A DNA stretch of 64,000 bases. It comes from Sphingomonas sp. So64.6b (GTDB lineage Bacteria; Pseudomonadota; Alphaproteobacteria; Sphingomonadales; Sphingomonadaceae). The first letter of the stretch is position 1, and every line of letters begins with the position of its first letter. The DNA lies in contig NZ_CP048817.1 in NCBI RefSeq assembly GCF_014171475.1, positions 930,001 through 994,000 on the forward strand, in the 5' to 3' direction. This document shows, piece after piece, positions 10,031-17,975 of this stretch. The position numbers were made by a program, and so were the translations under genes. The notes below the pieces were generated by a model. It ran no database searches, was not told where the DNA came from, and saw nothing but the letters and a program-made list of their open reading frames with translations.

Positions 10031-10225
10031 ACATGGGAGTCCGAGGCCGGAATCGAGCCGGCCCATCGCGGGTTGCAAGTCCCAGCGTTCCCATTTCCCA
10101 CTCGGGCACTCTTACGAAAGCGCCTGCTGCCCTCAGGGGTGACCGGCGGGATTTGCACCCGCTGACACCGGAATCACAAACCGGCCGCGCACTAAATTGC
10201 GTTCGGCCACACCTGAAGGCAGCAG
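10031..10225 (-). ncRNA. Putative structured RNA with two tRNA-sized domains
   Basis: The segment lies between a plus-strand gene ending at 10021 and one starting at 10575. Domain A is closed by a 14-bp stem (10124-10137 with 10212-10225, one G-T pair) around 74 nt that hold several hairpins. One is a T-arm-like hairpin, GCGGG-TGCAAAT-CCCGC, on the minus strand. Domain B is closed by 10037-10045 with 10101-10111 (9 bp, 2-nt bulge) and holds a T-arm-like hairpin with loop CTCGATT (10045-10063) and a middle hairpin with loop ACTTGCAA (10067-10087). D-arm-like strings such as GCCCGAGTGG suggest minus-strand reading, but the pairing would form from either strand. No canonical tRNA fits. Function unknown. 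Confidence 0.4.
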
Positions 10226-10574
10226 AAATATTGGGAATTTGGTAGAGAAGGGGTTGGCCAAAGCGCGCGATGCGCCGCTTCTACAGCGAGTGACCCATCA
10301 TTTGTGCCACGCCACGACAAACGGGCGCGGCTATGCGTCCGTCAATGTCGACAGGGTGTCGCGCGATGTCGCGTGGAAAGGATCGCCAGAAGCATGGCGC
10401 GTCAATGCCAGCGATTCGGCGGAAGCGCAAGAGCCTATCTGGATAAAAGCGCCATAGGGTATCTTGCGCGCCATTTGTCCTGCGCGCCAACAAGCCGGGC
10501 CGGCCCGCGCCGAAATAGTGCTTTAGCTTTCTAATACACGCGCTAAGATCGATCGGCCCCGGGGGAGAATCCAC
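10226..10574. other. Intergenic region upstream of the ABC transporter genes
   Basis: About 350 bases separate the structured element from the ABC ATPase gene. I see no convincing protein gene: a plus-strand open stretch at 10197-10457 has no ribosome site and no family resemblance. The last 60 bases are somewhat AT-richer (around CTTTCTAATACACG) and may hold the promoter of the ABC operon, but no clear -35/-10 pair stands out. Confidence 0.4.
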
Positions 10575-11468
10575 GTGCTCGAATTGAATGCCGTCACCCA
10601 TGTCTATCCAAACGGAACGCGCGCGCTCGACGATGTGACGCTGAGCATTCCAAAGGGCATGTACGGTCTGCTCGGCCCCAACGGCGCGGGCAAGTCGACG
10701 CTGATGCGAGCGGTGGCGACACTGCAGACGCCGACCACAGGCAGCATCCGCTTCGGCGACATCGACATCATCGCCAACCCAGAAAAACTGCGCGAACGGC
10801 TCGGTTATCTGCCGCAGGATTTCGGCGTCTATCCGCGCGTGTCGGCATATGACATGCTCGATCATATGGCGGTGTTGAAGGGGGTCGCTTCGGCACGCGA
10901 GCGCAAGGAGACGGTCGAGACGCTGCTCGAACAGGTCAATCTCTGGTCGGTACGCAAAAAGGCCATCGCCGGTTTCTCCGGCGGCATGCGACAACGCTTC
11001 GGCATCGCCCAGGCGCTGATCGGCAATCCCGAACTGATCATCGTCGACGAACCGACCGCCGGCCTCGACCCGGAGGAGCGCAATCGCTTCCTCAACCTGC
11101 TCGCCGAGATCGGCGAGAATGTCGTGGTGATCCTGTCGACCCATATCGTCGAGGACGTCGCCGATCTCTGTCCACGCATGGCGGTGCTCGCCGCCGGCAA
11201 GATCCAGCTCGAAGGCGCGCCGCTCGAATTGATCCAGCAATCGCGCGGCAATGTGTGGGCGCATACGATCGACCGTGACCGGCTGGATGACTATCGCGCG
11301 CGCTTCGAGGTCATCTCGACCCGCTTGTTTGCCGGCCGGACGATCGTCCATGTCCTGTCGCCGTCCGACCCGGGTGAAGGGTTCGAGCTGGTCGATGGCG
11401 GGCTGGAGGATGTGTATTTCTCGACGCTCGCGCGCACCCGCCGCGTGCCCGTCGCTGCCGCCGCCTGA
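10575..11468 (+). CDS. ABC transporter ATP-binding protein
   Basis: This 297-residue protein is the nucleotide-binding subunit for the large permease encoded ten bases downstream. It has Walker A GPNGAGKST (residues 34-42), a Q-loop near GYLPQDFGVYP, the signature GFSGGMRQRFGIA, Walker B LIIVDEPTAGLDPEE and an H-loop histidine in STHIVEDV. The C-terminal 80 residues are an accessory region as in ABC-2 exporter ATPases. The start is GTG at 10575 after a GGGGGAG ribosome site. The substrate is not deducible from sequence. With the permease/M1 fusion it forms a two-gene unit seen in several Gram-negative groups. Confidence 0.94.
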   Translation: MLELNAVTHVYPNGTRALDDVTLSIPKGMYGLLGPNGAGKSTLMRAVATLQTPTTGSIRFGDIDIIANPEKLRERLGYLPQDFGVYPRVSAYDMLDHMAVLKGVASARERKETVETLLEQVNLWSVRKKAIAGFSGGMRQRFGIAQALIGNPELIIVDEPTAGLDPEERNRFLNLLAEIGENVVVILSTHIVEDVADLCPRMAVLAAGKIQLEGAPLELIQQSRGNVWAHTIDRDRLDDYRARFEVISTRLFAGRTIVHVLSPSDPGEGFELVDGGLEDVYFSTLARTRRVPVAAAA

Positions 11469-11477
11469 GCGCCCGCG

Positions 11478-14400
11478 ATGTTCGGCAAGATCGCCAGCTT
11501 CGAGCTCCGCTATCAACTGCGCAACCCGGTTTTCTGGGTCGTCGCCATCCTGTTCTTCTTGATGACCTTCGGGTCGGTGACGGTCGAGCAGATCCAGATC
11601 GGCAGCGGCGGCAACATCCACAAGAACGCGCCGTCCGCGATCGCGCAGACGACGCTGATCCTGTCGTTGTTCTTCATGTTCGTAACGACCGCGTTCGTCG
11701 CCAATGTGATCGTGCGCGACGATGAAAGCGGCTTCGGCCCGATGGTGCGATCGACCCGAGTGAGCAAATTCGACTATCTGATGGCGCGATTCCTCGGCGC
11801 GTTCATCGCAGCGGCGGTCGCGTTCGCCGCCGTGCCGTTCGCGATCTGGTTCGGTTCGCTGATGCCTTGGGTCGATCCCGAGACGCTCGGGCCCAATCGC
11901 TGGGGCAATTACCTTTACGCCTATTTCATATTCGCACTGCCCAACATATTCCTGACCTCGGCGATCTTCTTCGCGGTCGCGACGATGACGCGATCGATGA
12001 TGTACAGCTATCTCGGCGTCGTCGTATTCCTCGTGCTTTACTTCGCGTTCAACGTGACGATGCGGTCCAAGCCCGAGCTGCGCGACATTGCCGGTTATAT
12101 CGAGCCATTCGGGCTTGCCGCCTTCGGCAATGTCACGCGCTACTGGACCGCCAGCGAGGCCAACAGTCTCACGCCCGGCGTGACCGGCATGTTGTTGCTC
12201 AATCGCCTGATCTGGATCGCTGTCGGGCTCGCCGCGCTTGGCCTTGCCTTTGCCCGCTTCAGTTTTTCCGAGCGCGGCGCGTCGAAGCGCAAGTTGCGCA
12301 AGCAGGCGCGCACCGCAGCCAGGCTCGCGGCAACGCCGGCGACGATGGTCGCGACCTTACCCCCGGTGCGTCCGGCGGCCGCCACATGGGCGCGGCTCTG
12401 GGCGCGTTGCCGGTTCGAGATGCGGCTGGTGTTTCGCAGCCCCGCCTTCTTCGTGCTGCTGCTGATCGGACTGTTCAATGCCGTGCTCGGCCTGACGCTG
12501 GCCGACGAAATCTATGGTACCGCGCCGCATCCGCGCACCTTCGCGCTGATTGGAACACTGACCGGGTCGTTCGCGATCATCCCGCTGATCATCGCGATCT
12601 ATTATTCCGGCGAACTCGTGTGGCGCGATCGTGAGCGCAAGATGCACGAGATCATCGACGCCACCTCGCTACCCAACTGGGCTTATATGGTGCCCAAGGC
12701 GCTGGCGGTTACCGGCGTGCTGTTCGCGACACTGCTGATCTCGGTCGCCGCCGCGATCCTGGTACAACTATGGCGTGGCCAGACCGACTTTGCGCTCGGC
12801 CAGTATTTCGCCTGGTATCTGCTGCCCATGACCGTCGATATGGCGATCCTCGCGATCCTCGCGGTATTCGTCCAGGCGCTCAGCCCGAACAAATATGTCG
12901 GGTGGGCGATCATGGTCGTTTACATGGTTGCGCAGATCACCCTGTCCAATATCGGCTTCGACCATCCGCTGTACAATTATGGCAGCACCGGCACCCAGCA
13001 ATTCTCCGACATGAATGGCGGGCAGATTGGCGGGGCGCTGGGCTGGTGGCTGCGGCTTTATTGGGGCGCGTTCGCGATCATGCTGGCGGTGCTGGCCCAT
13101 CTGTTGTGGCGGCGCGGTACGGAAACCCGGTTGCGGCCGCGCCTCGCGCAATTGCCACGCCGGCTGGCGGGTGTCCCGGGTGCGATCCTCGGGATCGCGC
13201 TGATCGTCGCGGCGGTGACTGGCGGCTTCCTCTATTATAATATGAACATCCTCAACATCTATCGGCCGCAACAGGAACGCGACAAGCGGCTCGCCGATTA
13301 TGAGAAGAAATACCTCAAATATGCCGCGGTGAGGCAGCCGTCGCTGACCGATATCACCATGAACGTCGCGCTCTATCCGGAGGAACGGCGTGCCGAGACG
13401 ACCGGGCGCTACAGCTTCGTCAACGACACTGGCGCACCTGTCCCCGCGCTGCACGTGCGTTTACCCGACAATGATACGCGGATCGTCTCAATCACTGTCC
13501 CTGGTGCGACGCTGGCGATGAATGATGCGGATTTCAAATACCGCATCTATCGTTTCGCCACGCCGCTTGCGCCGGGCGCGACGGGCACGCTGAGCTTCGC
13601 GACCGAGCGCAAGACGCTGGGACTGCGGGCAACCGGCGACGATACGTCGCTGATCGCCAACGGGACCTTCCTCAACAACGCCAATCTGGCGCCGCAACTG
13701 GGCATGGATCGTGACGGCCTGCTCAGCGACCGCGTCAAGCGCCGCAAATATGGCCTGACGCCCGAACTCCGCATGGCAAAGCTCGAGGACGTATCTGCCC
13801 AGCGCCGCAATTATGTCGGTGATGCCGACTGGGTGCGGTCGGACATCACCGTATCGACCAGCGCGGACCAGATGCCGATTGCGCCGGGCCGCAAGGTTGC
13901 GGACAGCGTCGCCGGCGGCCGGCGTACCGCGCAGTTCGCGTCGCAGGCGCCGATCCTGGCGTTCTTCTCGATCCAGTCGGCGCGCTATGCCGAGAAATCG
14001 GAAATGGCGGACGGCGTACGCCTGTCGGTCCTGTATGACGCCAAGCACGCCTATAATGTCGATCGCATGCTTGCCGCGATGAAGCTGTCGCTTGGTTATT
14101 ACCGCAAGAATTTCGGGCCTTACCAGTTCGACTATGCCCGGGTGATCGAGTTCCCCGGCTATGCGACTTTCGCGCAGGCGTTCGCCGGCACTATCCCATA
14201 TTCGGAACGGATCGGCTTCCTCGCCGATGCGAGCGATCCGGAAAAGATCGACTATGTGACCTATGTCACCGCGCATGAGCTCGGCCATCAATATTGGGCG
14301 CACCAGATCATCAGCGCGGACATGCAGGGCGGCACCGTGCTGGTGGAGACGATGGCACAATATTCGGCGCTGATGGTGATGAAGCACCTCTATGGCGAGG

Positions 14401-15065
14401 ACAAGATTCGCCGTTTCCTGAAATATGAACTCGACAATTATCTGCGCTCGCGCGGCGGCGAGCGGATCGAGGAGCTGCCGCTCGATCGGGTCGAAAACCA
14501 GCCCTATATCCATTACCGCAAGGGCTCGGTCGTGATGTATTTGCTGCAGGACCGGCTGGGCGAGGATCGCGTCAACAGGATGCTTGCCGCGTTGCTCGAC
14601 AAGTATCGCTTCAAGAGCCAGCCTTACGCCCGCTCGCTCGATCTGGTGAACGGCTTCCTGTCGATCGCGCGGACGCCGGCCGAACGCCAATTGGTGCTCG
14701 ACCTGTTCGATCGCATCACCATATTCGATCTGAAGGCGAAGACCGCGACCACGCGTAAACTGCCGGACGGCAATTTCGAAACGAGCATTACGATCGACGC
14801 GGCGAAATTCTATGCCAATGGCACGGGCGTCGAGAAAAAGGCTCCGCTGGCCGACAGCATCGATATCGGTTTGTTCGATCAGCGGCCCGGCATCGGCTCG
14901 TTCGCGTCGAAAAATGTGATCTCGATGCAGCGAATGCCCGTCAAATCCGGTCAGCAGGTCGTGCGCGTGATATCGAAGCGCAAGCCGCTGTTCGCGGGCA
15001 TCGATCCGTATAACAAATATATCGACCGCAATAGCGACGACAATGTCGTCGGCACGACGGGGTGA
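11478..15065 (+). CDS. ABC-2 permease fused to M1-family aminopeptidase
   Basis: This 1195-residue protein joins an ABC-2-type permease to a gluzincin peptidase. Two membrane blocks are visible: about residues 15-265 (six helices) and 315-565 (a second set starting LRLVF RSPAFFVLLLIGL-like), then a last helix near 572-592. The remaining ~600 residues are periplasmic or extracellular in type and resemble M1 aminopeptidases: HELGHQYWAHQ with the zinc-binding HELGH near residue 932, and the third ligand in VLVETMAQYSAL about 20 residues on. All catalytic residues are present. The exopeptidase GxMEN motif is not obvious. It is preceded by its ATPase gene. Coupling of transport to peptide processing is inferred, not shown. 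Confidence 0.92.
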   Translation: MFGKIASFELRYQLRNPVFWVVAILFFLMTFGSVTVEQIQIGSGGNIHKNAPSAIAQTTLILSLFFMFVTTAFVANVIVRDDESGFGPMVRSTRVSKFDYLMARFLGAFIAAAVAFAAVPFAIWFGSLMPWVDPETLGPNRWGNYLYAYFIFALPNIFLTSAIFFAVATMTRSMMYSYLGVVVFLVLYFAFNVTMRSKPELRDIAGYIEPFGLAAFGNVTRYWTASEANSLTPGVTGMLLLNRLIWIAVGLAALGLAFARFSFSERGASKRKLRKQARTAARLAATPATMVATLPPVRPAAATWARLWARCRFEMRLVFRSPAFFVLLLIGLFNAVLGLTLADEIYGTAPHPRTFALIGTLTGSFAIIPLIIAIYYSGELVWRDRERKMHEIIDATSLPNWAYMVPKALAVTGVLFATLLISVAAAILVQLWRGQTDFALGQYFAWYLLPMTVDMAILAILAVFVQALSPNKYVGWAIMVVYMVAQITLSNIGFDHPLYNYGSTGTQQFSDMNGGQIGGALGWWLRLYWGAFAIMLAVLAHLLWRRGTETRLRPRLAQLPRRLAGVPGAILGIALIVAAVTGGFLYYNMNILNIYRPQQERDKRLADYEKKYLKYAAVRQPSLTDITMNVALYPEERRAETTGRYSFVNDTGAPVPALHVRLPDNDTRIVSITVPGATLAMNDADFKYRIYRFATPLAPGATGTLSFATERKTLGLRATGDDTSLIANGTFLNNANLAPQLGMDRDGLLSDRVKRRKYGLTPELRMAKLEDVSAQRRNYVGDADWVRSDITVSTSADQMPIAPGRKVADSVAGGRRTAQFASQAPILAFFSIQSARYAEKSEMADGVRLSVLYDAKHAYNVDRMLAAMKLSLGYYRKNFGPYQFDYARVIEFPGYATFAQAFAGTIPYSERIGFLADASDPEKIDYVTYVTAHELGHQYWAHQIISADMQGGTVLVETMAQYSALMVMKHLYGEDKIRRFLKYELDNYLRSRGGERIEELPLDRVENQPYIHYRKGSVVMYLLQDRLGEDRVNRMLAALLDKYRFKSQPYARSLDLVNGFLSIARTPAERQLVLDLFDRITIFDLKAKTATTRKLPDGNFETSITIDAAKFYANGTGVEKKAPLADSIDIGLFDQRPGIGSFASKNVISMQRMPVKSGQQVVRVISKRKPLFAGIDPYNKYIDRNSDDNVVGTTG

Positions 15066-15260
15066 TCCGACAATAAGAAAAAGCGCGCCGATACAAGTCC
15101 GGCAAGCGAAGGCATGCCGGATCCAGTGTCGTGGTTGAATCGCCGCCGGCGACGGGCTGAAGAAACGAGCGTCGGGAGATATAGGACACCGGTTGTGTCG
15201 TATCTTTTCTCACCATCGCCTAGGCAGATTTCGGTATAATATTGTTATATATCATACACT
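15066..15260. repeat. Dispersed ~190-bp repeat, copy 1 (convergent junction)
   Basis: This stretch is clearly related to 51636-51812. Shared blocks in the same order are CCGACAATAAGAAA, an AGCG-GCC block with CCGGCAA, GGTTGAATCGCCG, GGAGATAT-GGACACC, GTCG, and an AT-rich end with GTATAATAT and ATATCA. It lies between the ends of two convergent genes (the fusion protein and the MFS pump). It also contains an imperfect inverted repeat around GGACACCGGTTGTGTC. No protein is encoded. Confidence 0.75.
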
Positions 15261-15309
15261 AAGATGAAATGCCTCGCCTGAATGCGCGCGGGGCAAGTAG
15301 ATATCTAGG

Positions 15310-16881
15310 CTAACCCTGTTTCACCGGGCGACAGAACGGCACCAGCACCAGCGCGGCGATGAACAGCCACGCCATGATGCGGAACACGTCGTTGAACGCG
15401 AGCGTCAGCGCCTCGCCGCCAACGACATGGCCGAGCGTCGCCTTGGCCATCAGCAGCGCGCGGTCGGGGTCGGGGGTGGTCTGGCCGAAGCGCGCGGCAA
15501 GGCGGGCGATCATCGTCGCGGCGCCGTCGCCCATCGAACCGAGCGCTTCAGAGATACGCAATGCGTGGAGCCGCGCACCGTCCTGCAGCCAGGTATTGAC
15601 CAGCGCGATGCCGATCGCGCCGCCCAGATTGCGCATTAGGTTGAACAGGCCCGACGCATAACGCAGCTCCGGTCCGGCAAAGCCGCTCAGCGCCAGCGTC
15701 ACGCTCGGCACGATGCACAGCATGATCGCGAAGCTGCGCACCGCCTGTGGCCAGAACAACGCGGCGAAGCCCCATTCGGGCGTCATGAAGGAGAACAGCC
15801 AGAGCCCGAGCGCGAACAGGCTCAATCCGAAGGTGATCAGAATGCGCGGATCGACACGCTGCGACAGGCTGGCGGCGATCGGCACGCCGAGCATCTGCAC
15901 CACGCCGGCGATGAACACGGTCGTACCGATCTCCGACGCGTTGTAACCCCGCACCTGGCCGAGAAAGAGCGGCACGAGATAGGTCGCCGAATATAATCCG
16001 AACCCGATCACCAGGTTGAACACACAGGCGAAGATGAAGGTCGGGCGGCGGAACGGGGACAGGTTGACGATCGGGCTTGGCGATCGGAACGACCGTTCGA
16101 GGAACAGCAGGAATGCGACGAACGAGAACCATGCGCCGGTGGCGATCGCCGTGTCGTCGAACCAGTCGTTGCGCGGTCCTTCCTCAAGCACATATTGAAG
16201 CCCGCCGAGGAACACCGCCATCGCCGCGAGATGGACCCAGTCGATCCGCTTGAGCATCGACGGATTGGCGCGATCGACCCGGATAAAGGCGATCGCCAGC
16301 AGGCACACCAATGTGCCTGGAATGATGTTGATATAGAAGACCCAGCGCCAGCCGGCGGCGTCGGTGATCCACCCGCCAAGTGTCGGCCCGAGCGTCGGCG
16401 CGAGCACCGAGACCATGCCGAGGATCGCGGGGATCATTGCGCGCTGCTTGCCCTCGAACATCGCAAAGCCGGTGGCGAACACCGTCGGCACCATCGCGCC
16501 CCCGACGAACCCCTGCAGCGCGCGGAACGCGATCATCGATTCGATGCTCCATGCCAGGCCGCACAGCGCGCTCGCCAGGGTGAACAGCCCGGCCGACAGC
16601 GCGAACAGCCAGCGCGTCGACATCGACTGGGCAAGGAACGCCGCGAACGGGATCATCACCAGTTCGGCCATCAGATAGGCGGTCTGCACCCAGCTGATTT
16701 CGTCTGCGCTGGCGGACAGGCCGGCGCGGACCTCGTTGAGCGAGGCGGCGACGATCTGGATGTCGATCAGCGCCATGAATTGTCCGAACGCCATCACGCC
16801 GAAGATCAGGAACTTGATCCGGTCGGGCAACTTCATCGGATCGATGACGGGCGGGGCAGGGGGTGCGTCGGCGTTGGGCAT
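15310..16881 (-). CDS. DHA2-family MFS efflux transporter (EmrB-like)
   Basis: This 523-residue protein has the 14-helix layout of the DHA2/EmrB drug-proton antiporters. Supporting features are a first helix containing FMALIDIQIVAASLNEV (the EmrB-type motif), SWVQTAYLMAE in helix 2, the GFVGGAMVP stretch, and motif C-like LGPTLGGWIT. With the HlyD-type adaptor encoded divergently at 17972-19093 it would form an inner-membrane pump plus periplasmic adaptor, completed by an outer-membrane factor not in the window. A TetR regulator is divergent, 75 bp away, with a palindrome between them, so TetR control is likely. The substrate is unknown. Confidence 0.92.
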   Translation of the reverse strand: MPNADAPPAPPVIDPMKLPDRIKFLIFGVMAFGQFMALIDIQIVAASLNEVRAGLSASADEISWVQTAYLMAELVMIPFAAFLAQSMSTRWLFALSAGLFTLASALCGLAWSIESMIAFRALQGFVGGAMVPTVFATGFAMFEGKQRAMIPAILGMVSVLAPTLGPTLGGWITDAAGWRWVFYINIIPGTLVCLLAIAFIRVDRANPSMLKRIDWVHLAAMAVFLGGLQYVLEEGPRNDWFDDTAIATGAWFSFVAFLLFLERSFRSPSPIVNLSPFRRPTFIFACVFNLVIGFGLYSATYLVPLFLGQVRGYNASEIGTTVFIAGVVQMLGVPIAASLSQRVDPRILITFGLSLFALGLWLFSFMTPEWGFAALFWPQAVRSFAIMLCIVPSVTLALSGFAGPELRYASGLFNLMRNLGGAIGIALVNTWLQDGARLHALRISEALGSMGDGAATMIARLAARFGQTTPDPDRALLMAKATLGHVVGGEALTLAFNDVFRIMAWLFIAALVLVPFCRPVKQG

Positions 16882-16924
16882 GGGGCTCTCGTGCGGACCC
16901 CCTTGCGGATTGGGGCATCATTAT

Positions 16925-16943
16925 ATTATATGCATCATATAAT
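16925..16943. promoter_or_regulatory. Palindromic operator candidate between efflux gene and tetR
   Basis: ATTATAT-GCATC-ATATAAT is a perfect 7-bp inverted repeat with a 5-bp spacer. It lies in the 75-bp divergent gap, 13 bases before the TetR start and about 43 bases from the pump start, and is AT-rich in a GC-rich genome. Position and symmetry fit an autoregulatory TetR operator controlling both directions. Binding is inferred. Confidence 0.6.
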
Positions 16944-16956
16944 CGGAGACGACAAG

Positions 16957-17550
16957 ATGCGCTACGATAGCGAGCATAAGAGCGAGACGCGCAAACGTGT
17001 GTTGAAGGAAGCCGCGCGCGACATCCGCGCCAAGGGGCCGGGCGGTATCGCGGTGGCCGGAATCATGGCCCGTGCCGGCCTGACCCATGGCGGTTTCTAT
17101 GCCCATTTCAAATCGAAGGACGACCTCATCGCCGAGGCGATCGGTACGATGTTCGACGATGCGCGCGCGCGTTTCGATGCGTCTGATGCGGCGATCGATC
17201 CGGCCGCGGCGCTCAATGCCTATATCGATTTCTACCTCTCGCCGCGTCATCGCGATTCGCGTGAGCGCGGTTGTCCGCTGCCGGCATTGTCGTCCGATCT
17301 CGCACGGCTCGATCCCGTTCCGCGCGCGCGTTTCGGTATTGGGGTCGCGGCGCTGACGGCGCGGCTGTCCGACGCGCTCGACCGGCACGGCATCGCCGAT
17401 GCCGATGTGGCAGCGTCGTCGATGCTGTCCGAACTGGTTGGCGCGGTGTCGCTGGCGCGCGCCGTCGATGACGCGGCCCAGTCCGACGCGATCCTCAAAA
17501 ATGCTGCGGCAATGCTGCGCCATCGCTTCGATCTGGAGTCCGCAGCATGA
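16957..17550 (+). CDS. TetR family transcriptional regulator
   Basis: This 197-residue protein has an N-terminal TetR DNA-binding domain (about 8-55): TRKRVLKEAARDI, then the helix-turn-helix GIAVAGIMARAGLTHGGFYA and HFKSKDDLIAEA. The C-terminal ligand-binding part has a CPLPALSSDLAR stretch typical of the LmrA/YxaF-like group. The open frame extends far upstream across the divergent gene; I use the ATG at 16957, whose product starts just before the HTH domain and is of normal length. The gene precedes a thioesterase (ATGA overlap) and the HlyD gene, and is divergent from the efflux pump. It probably represses all four genes; that is inference from the palindrome. Confidence 0.92.
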   Translation: MRYDSEHKSETRKRVLKEAARDIRAKGPGGIAVAGIMARAGLTHGGFYAHFKSKDDLIAEAIGTMFDDARARFDASDAAIDPAAALNAYIDFYLSPRHRDSRERGCPLPALSSDLARLDPVPRARFGIGVAALTARLSDALDRHGIADADVAASSMLSELVGAVSLARAVDDAAQSDAILKNAAAMLRHRFDLESAA

Positions 17551-17975
17551 GTGCGCTCAGCGGCCTCGAACAGCTCCGCGCGATGATCGCGTCGAACGCG
17601 CAACCGCCGATCGGCCGGACGCTCGATTTCTCGCTGGTCGAGGTGGACGAGGGGCGCGCTGTGTTCGAGGGCAATCCCGACGCGCGCACTTATAATCCGC
17701 TCGGCACCGTGCATGGCGGTTATGCGGCAACCTTGCTCGATTCCGCCTGCGGTATCGCCACCCACTCGAAACTCGCGTCTGGCCAGGCCTACACGACGCT
17801 CGAACTCAAGGTTTCGTATCACCGCGCGATGACTGCCGATACCGGGCCGATCCGCGCCGAAGGAGCGATCACCGCATTCGGCCGGCGTGTCGCCTTTGCC
17901 GAGGCGAAACTGACCGATGCCAATGGACGGCTGCTTGCCTCCGCCACCTCGACCTTGCTGGTGATCACGCCATGA
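17547..17975 (+). CDS. PaaI-type hotdog-fold thioesterase
   Basis: This 142-residue protein has the single hotdog domain of the PaaI/4HBT group. The motif NPLGTVHGGYAATLLDSACG near residues 50-70 holds the HGG turn and an acidic residue at the active site, followed by TLELKVSYHRAM. Such enzymes hydrolyse aromatic or aliphatic acyl-CoA. It overlaps tetR by four bases (ATGA) and its own stop overlaps the HlyD gene (ATGA), so it is embedded in an efflux operon. The acyl substrate is unknown, and whether it detoxifies an acyl-CoA related to the pump substrate is inference. Confidence 0.9.
   Translation: MSALSGLEQLRAMIASNAQPPIGRTLDFSLVEVDEGRAVFEGNPDARTYNPLGTVHGGYAATLLDSACGIATHSKLASGQAYTTLELKVSYHRAMTADTGPIRAEGAITAFGRRVAFAEAKLTDANGRLLASATSTLLVITP

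Noticed and set aside
10037..10111. Canonical tRNA on the minus strand
   Set aside because: T-arm and D-arm-like parts exist, but the acceptor strands do not pair as 7 bp, the anticodon stem is interrupted by a bulge and no regular CCA end follows. It is kept only as a structured RNA candidate.
10197..10457. Plus-strand 86-residue open frame before the ABC genes
   Set aside because: No ribosome site, no resemblance to a family, and overlap with the structured RNA element.
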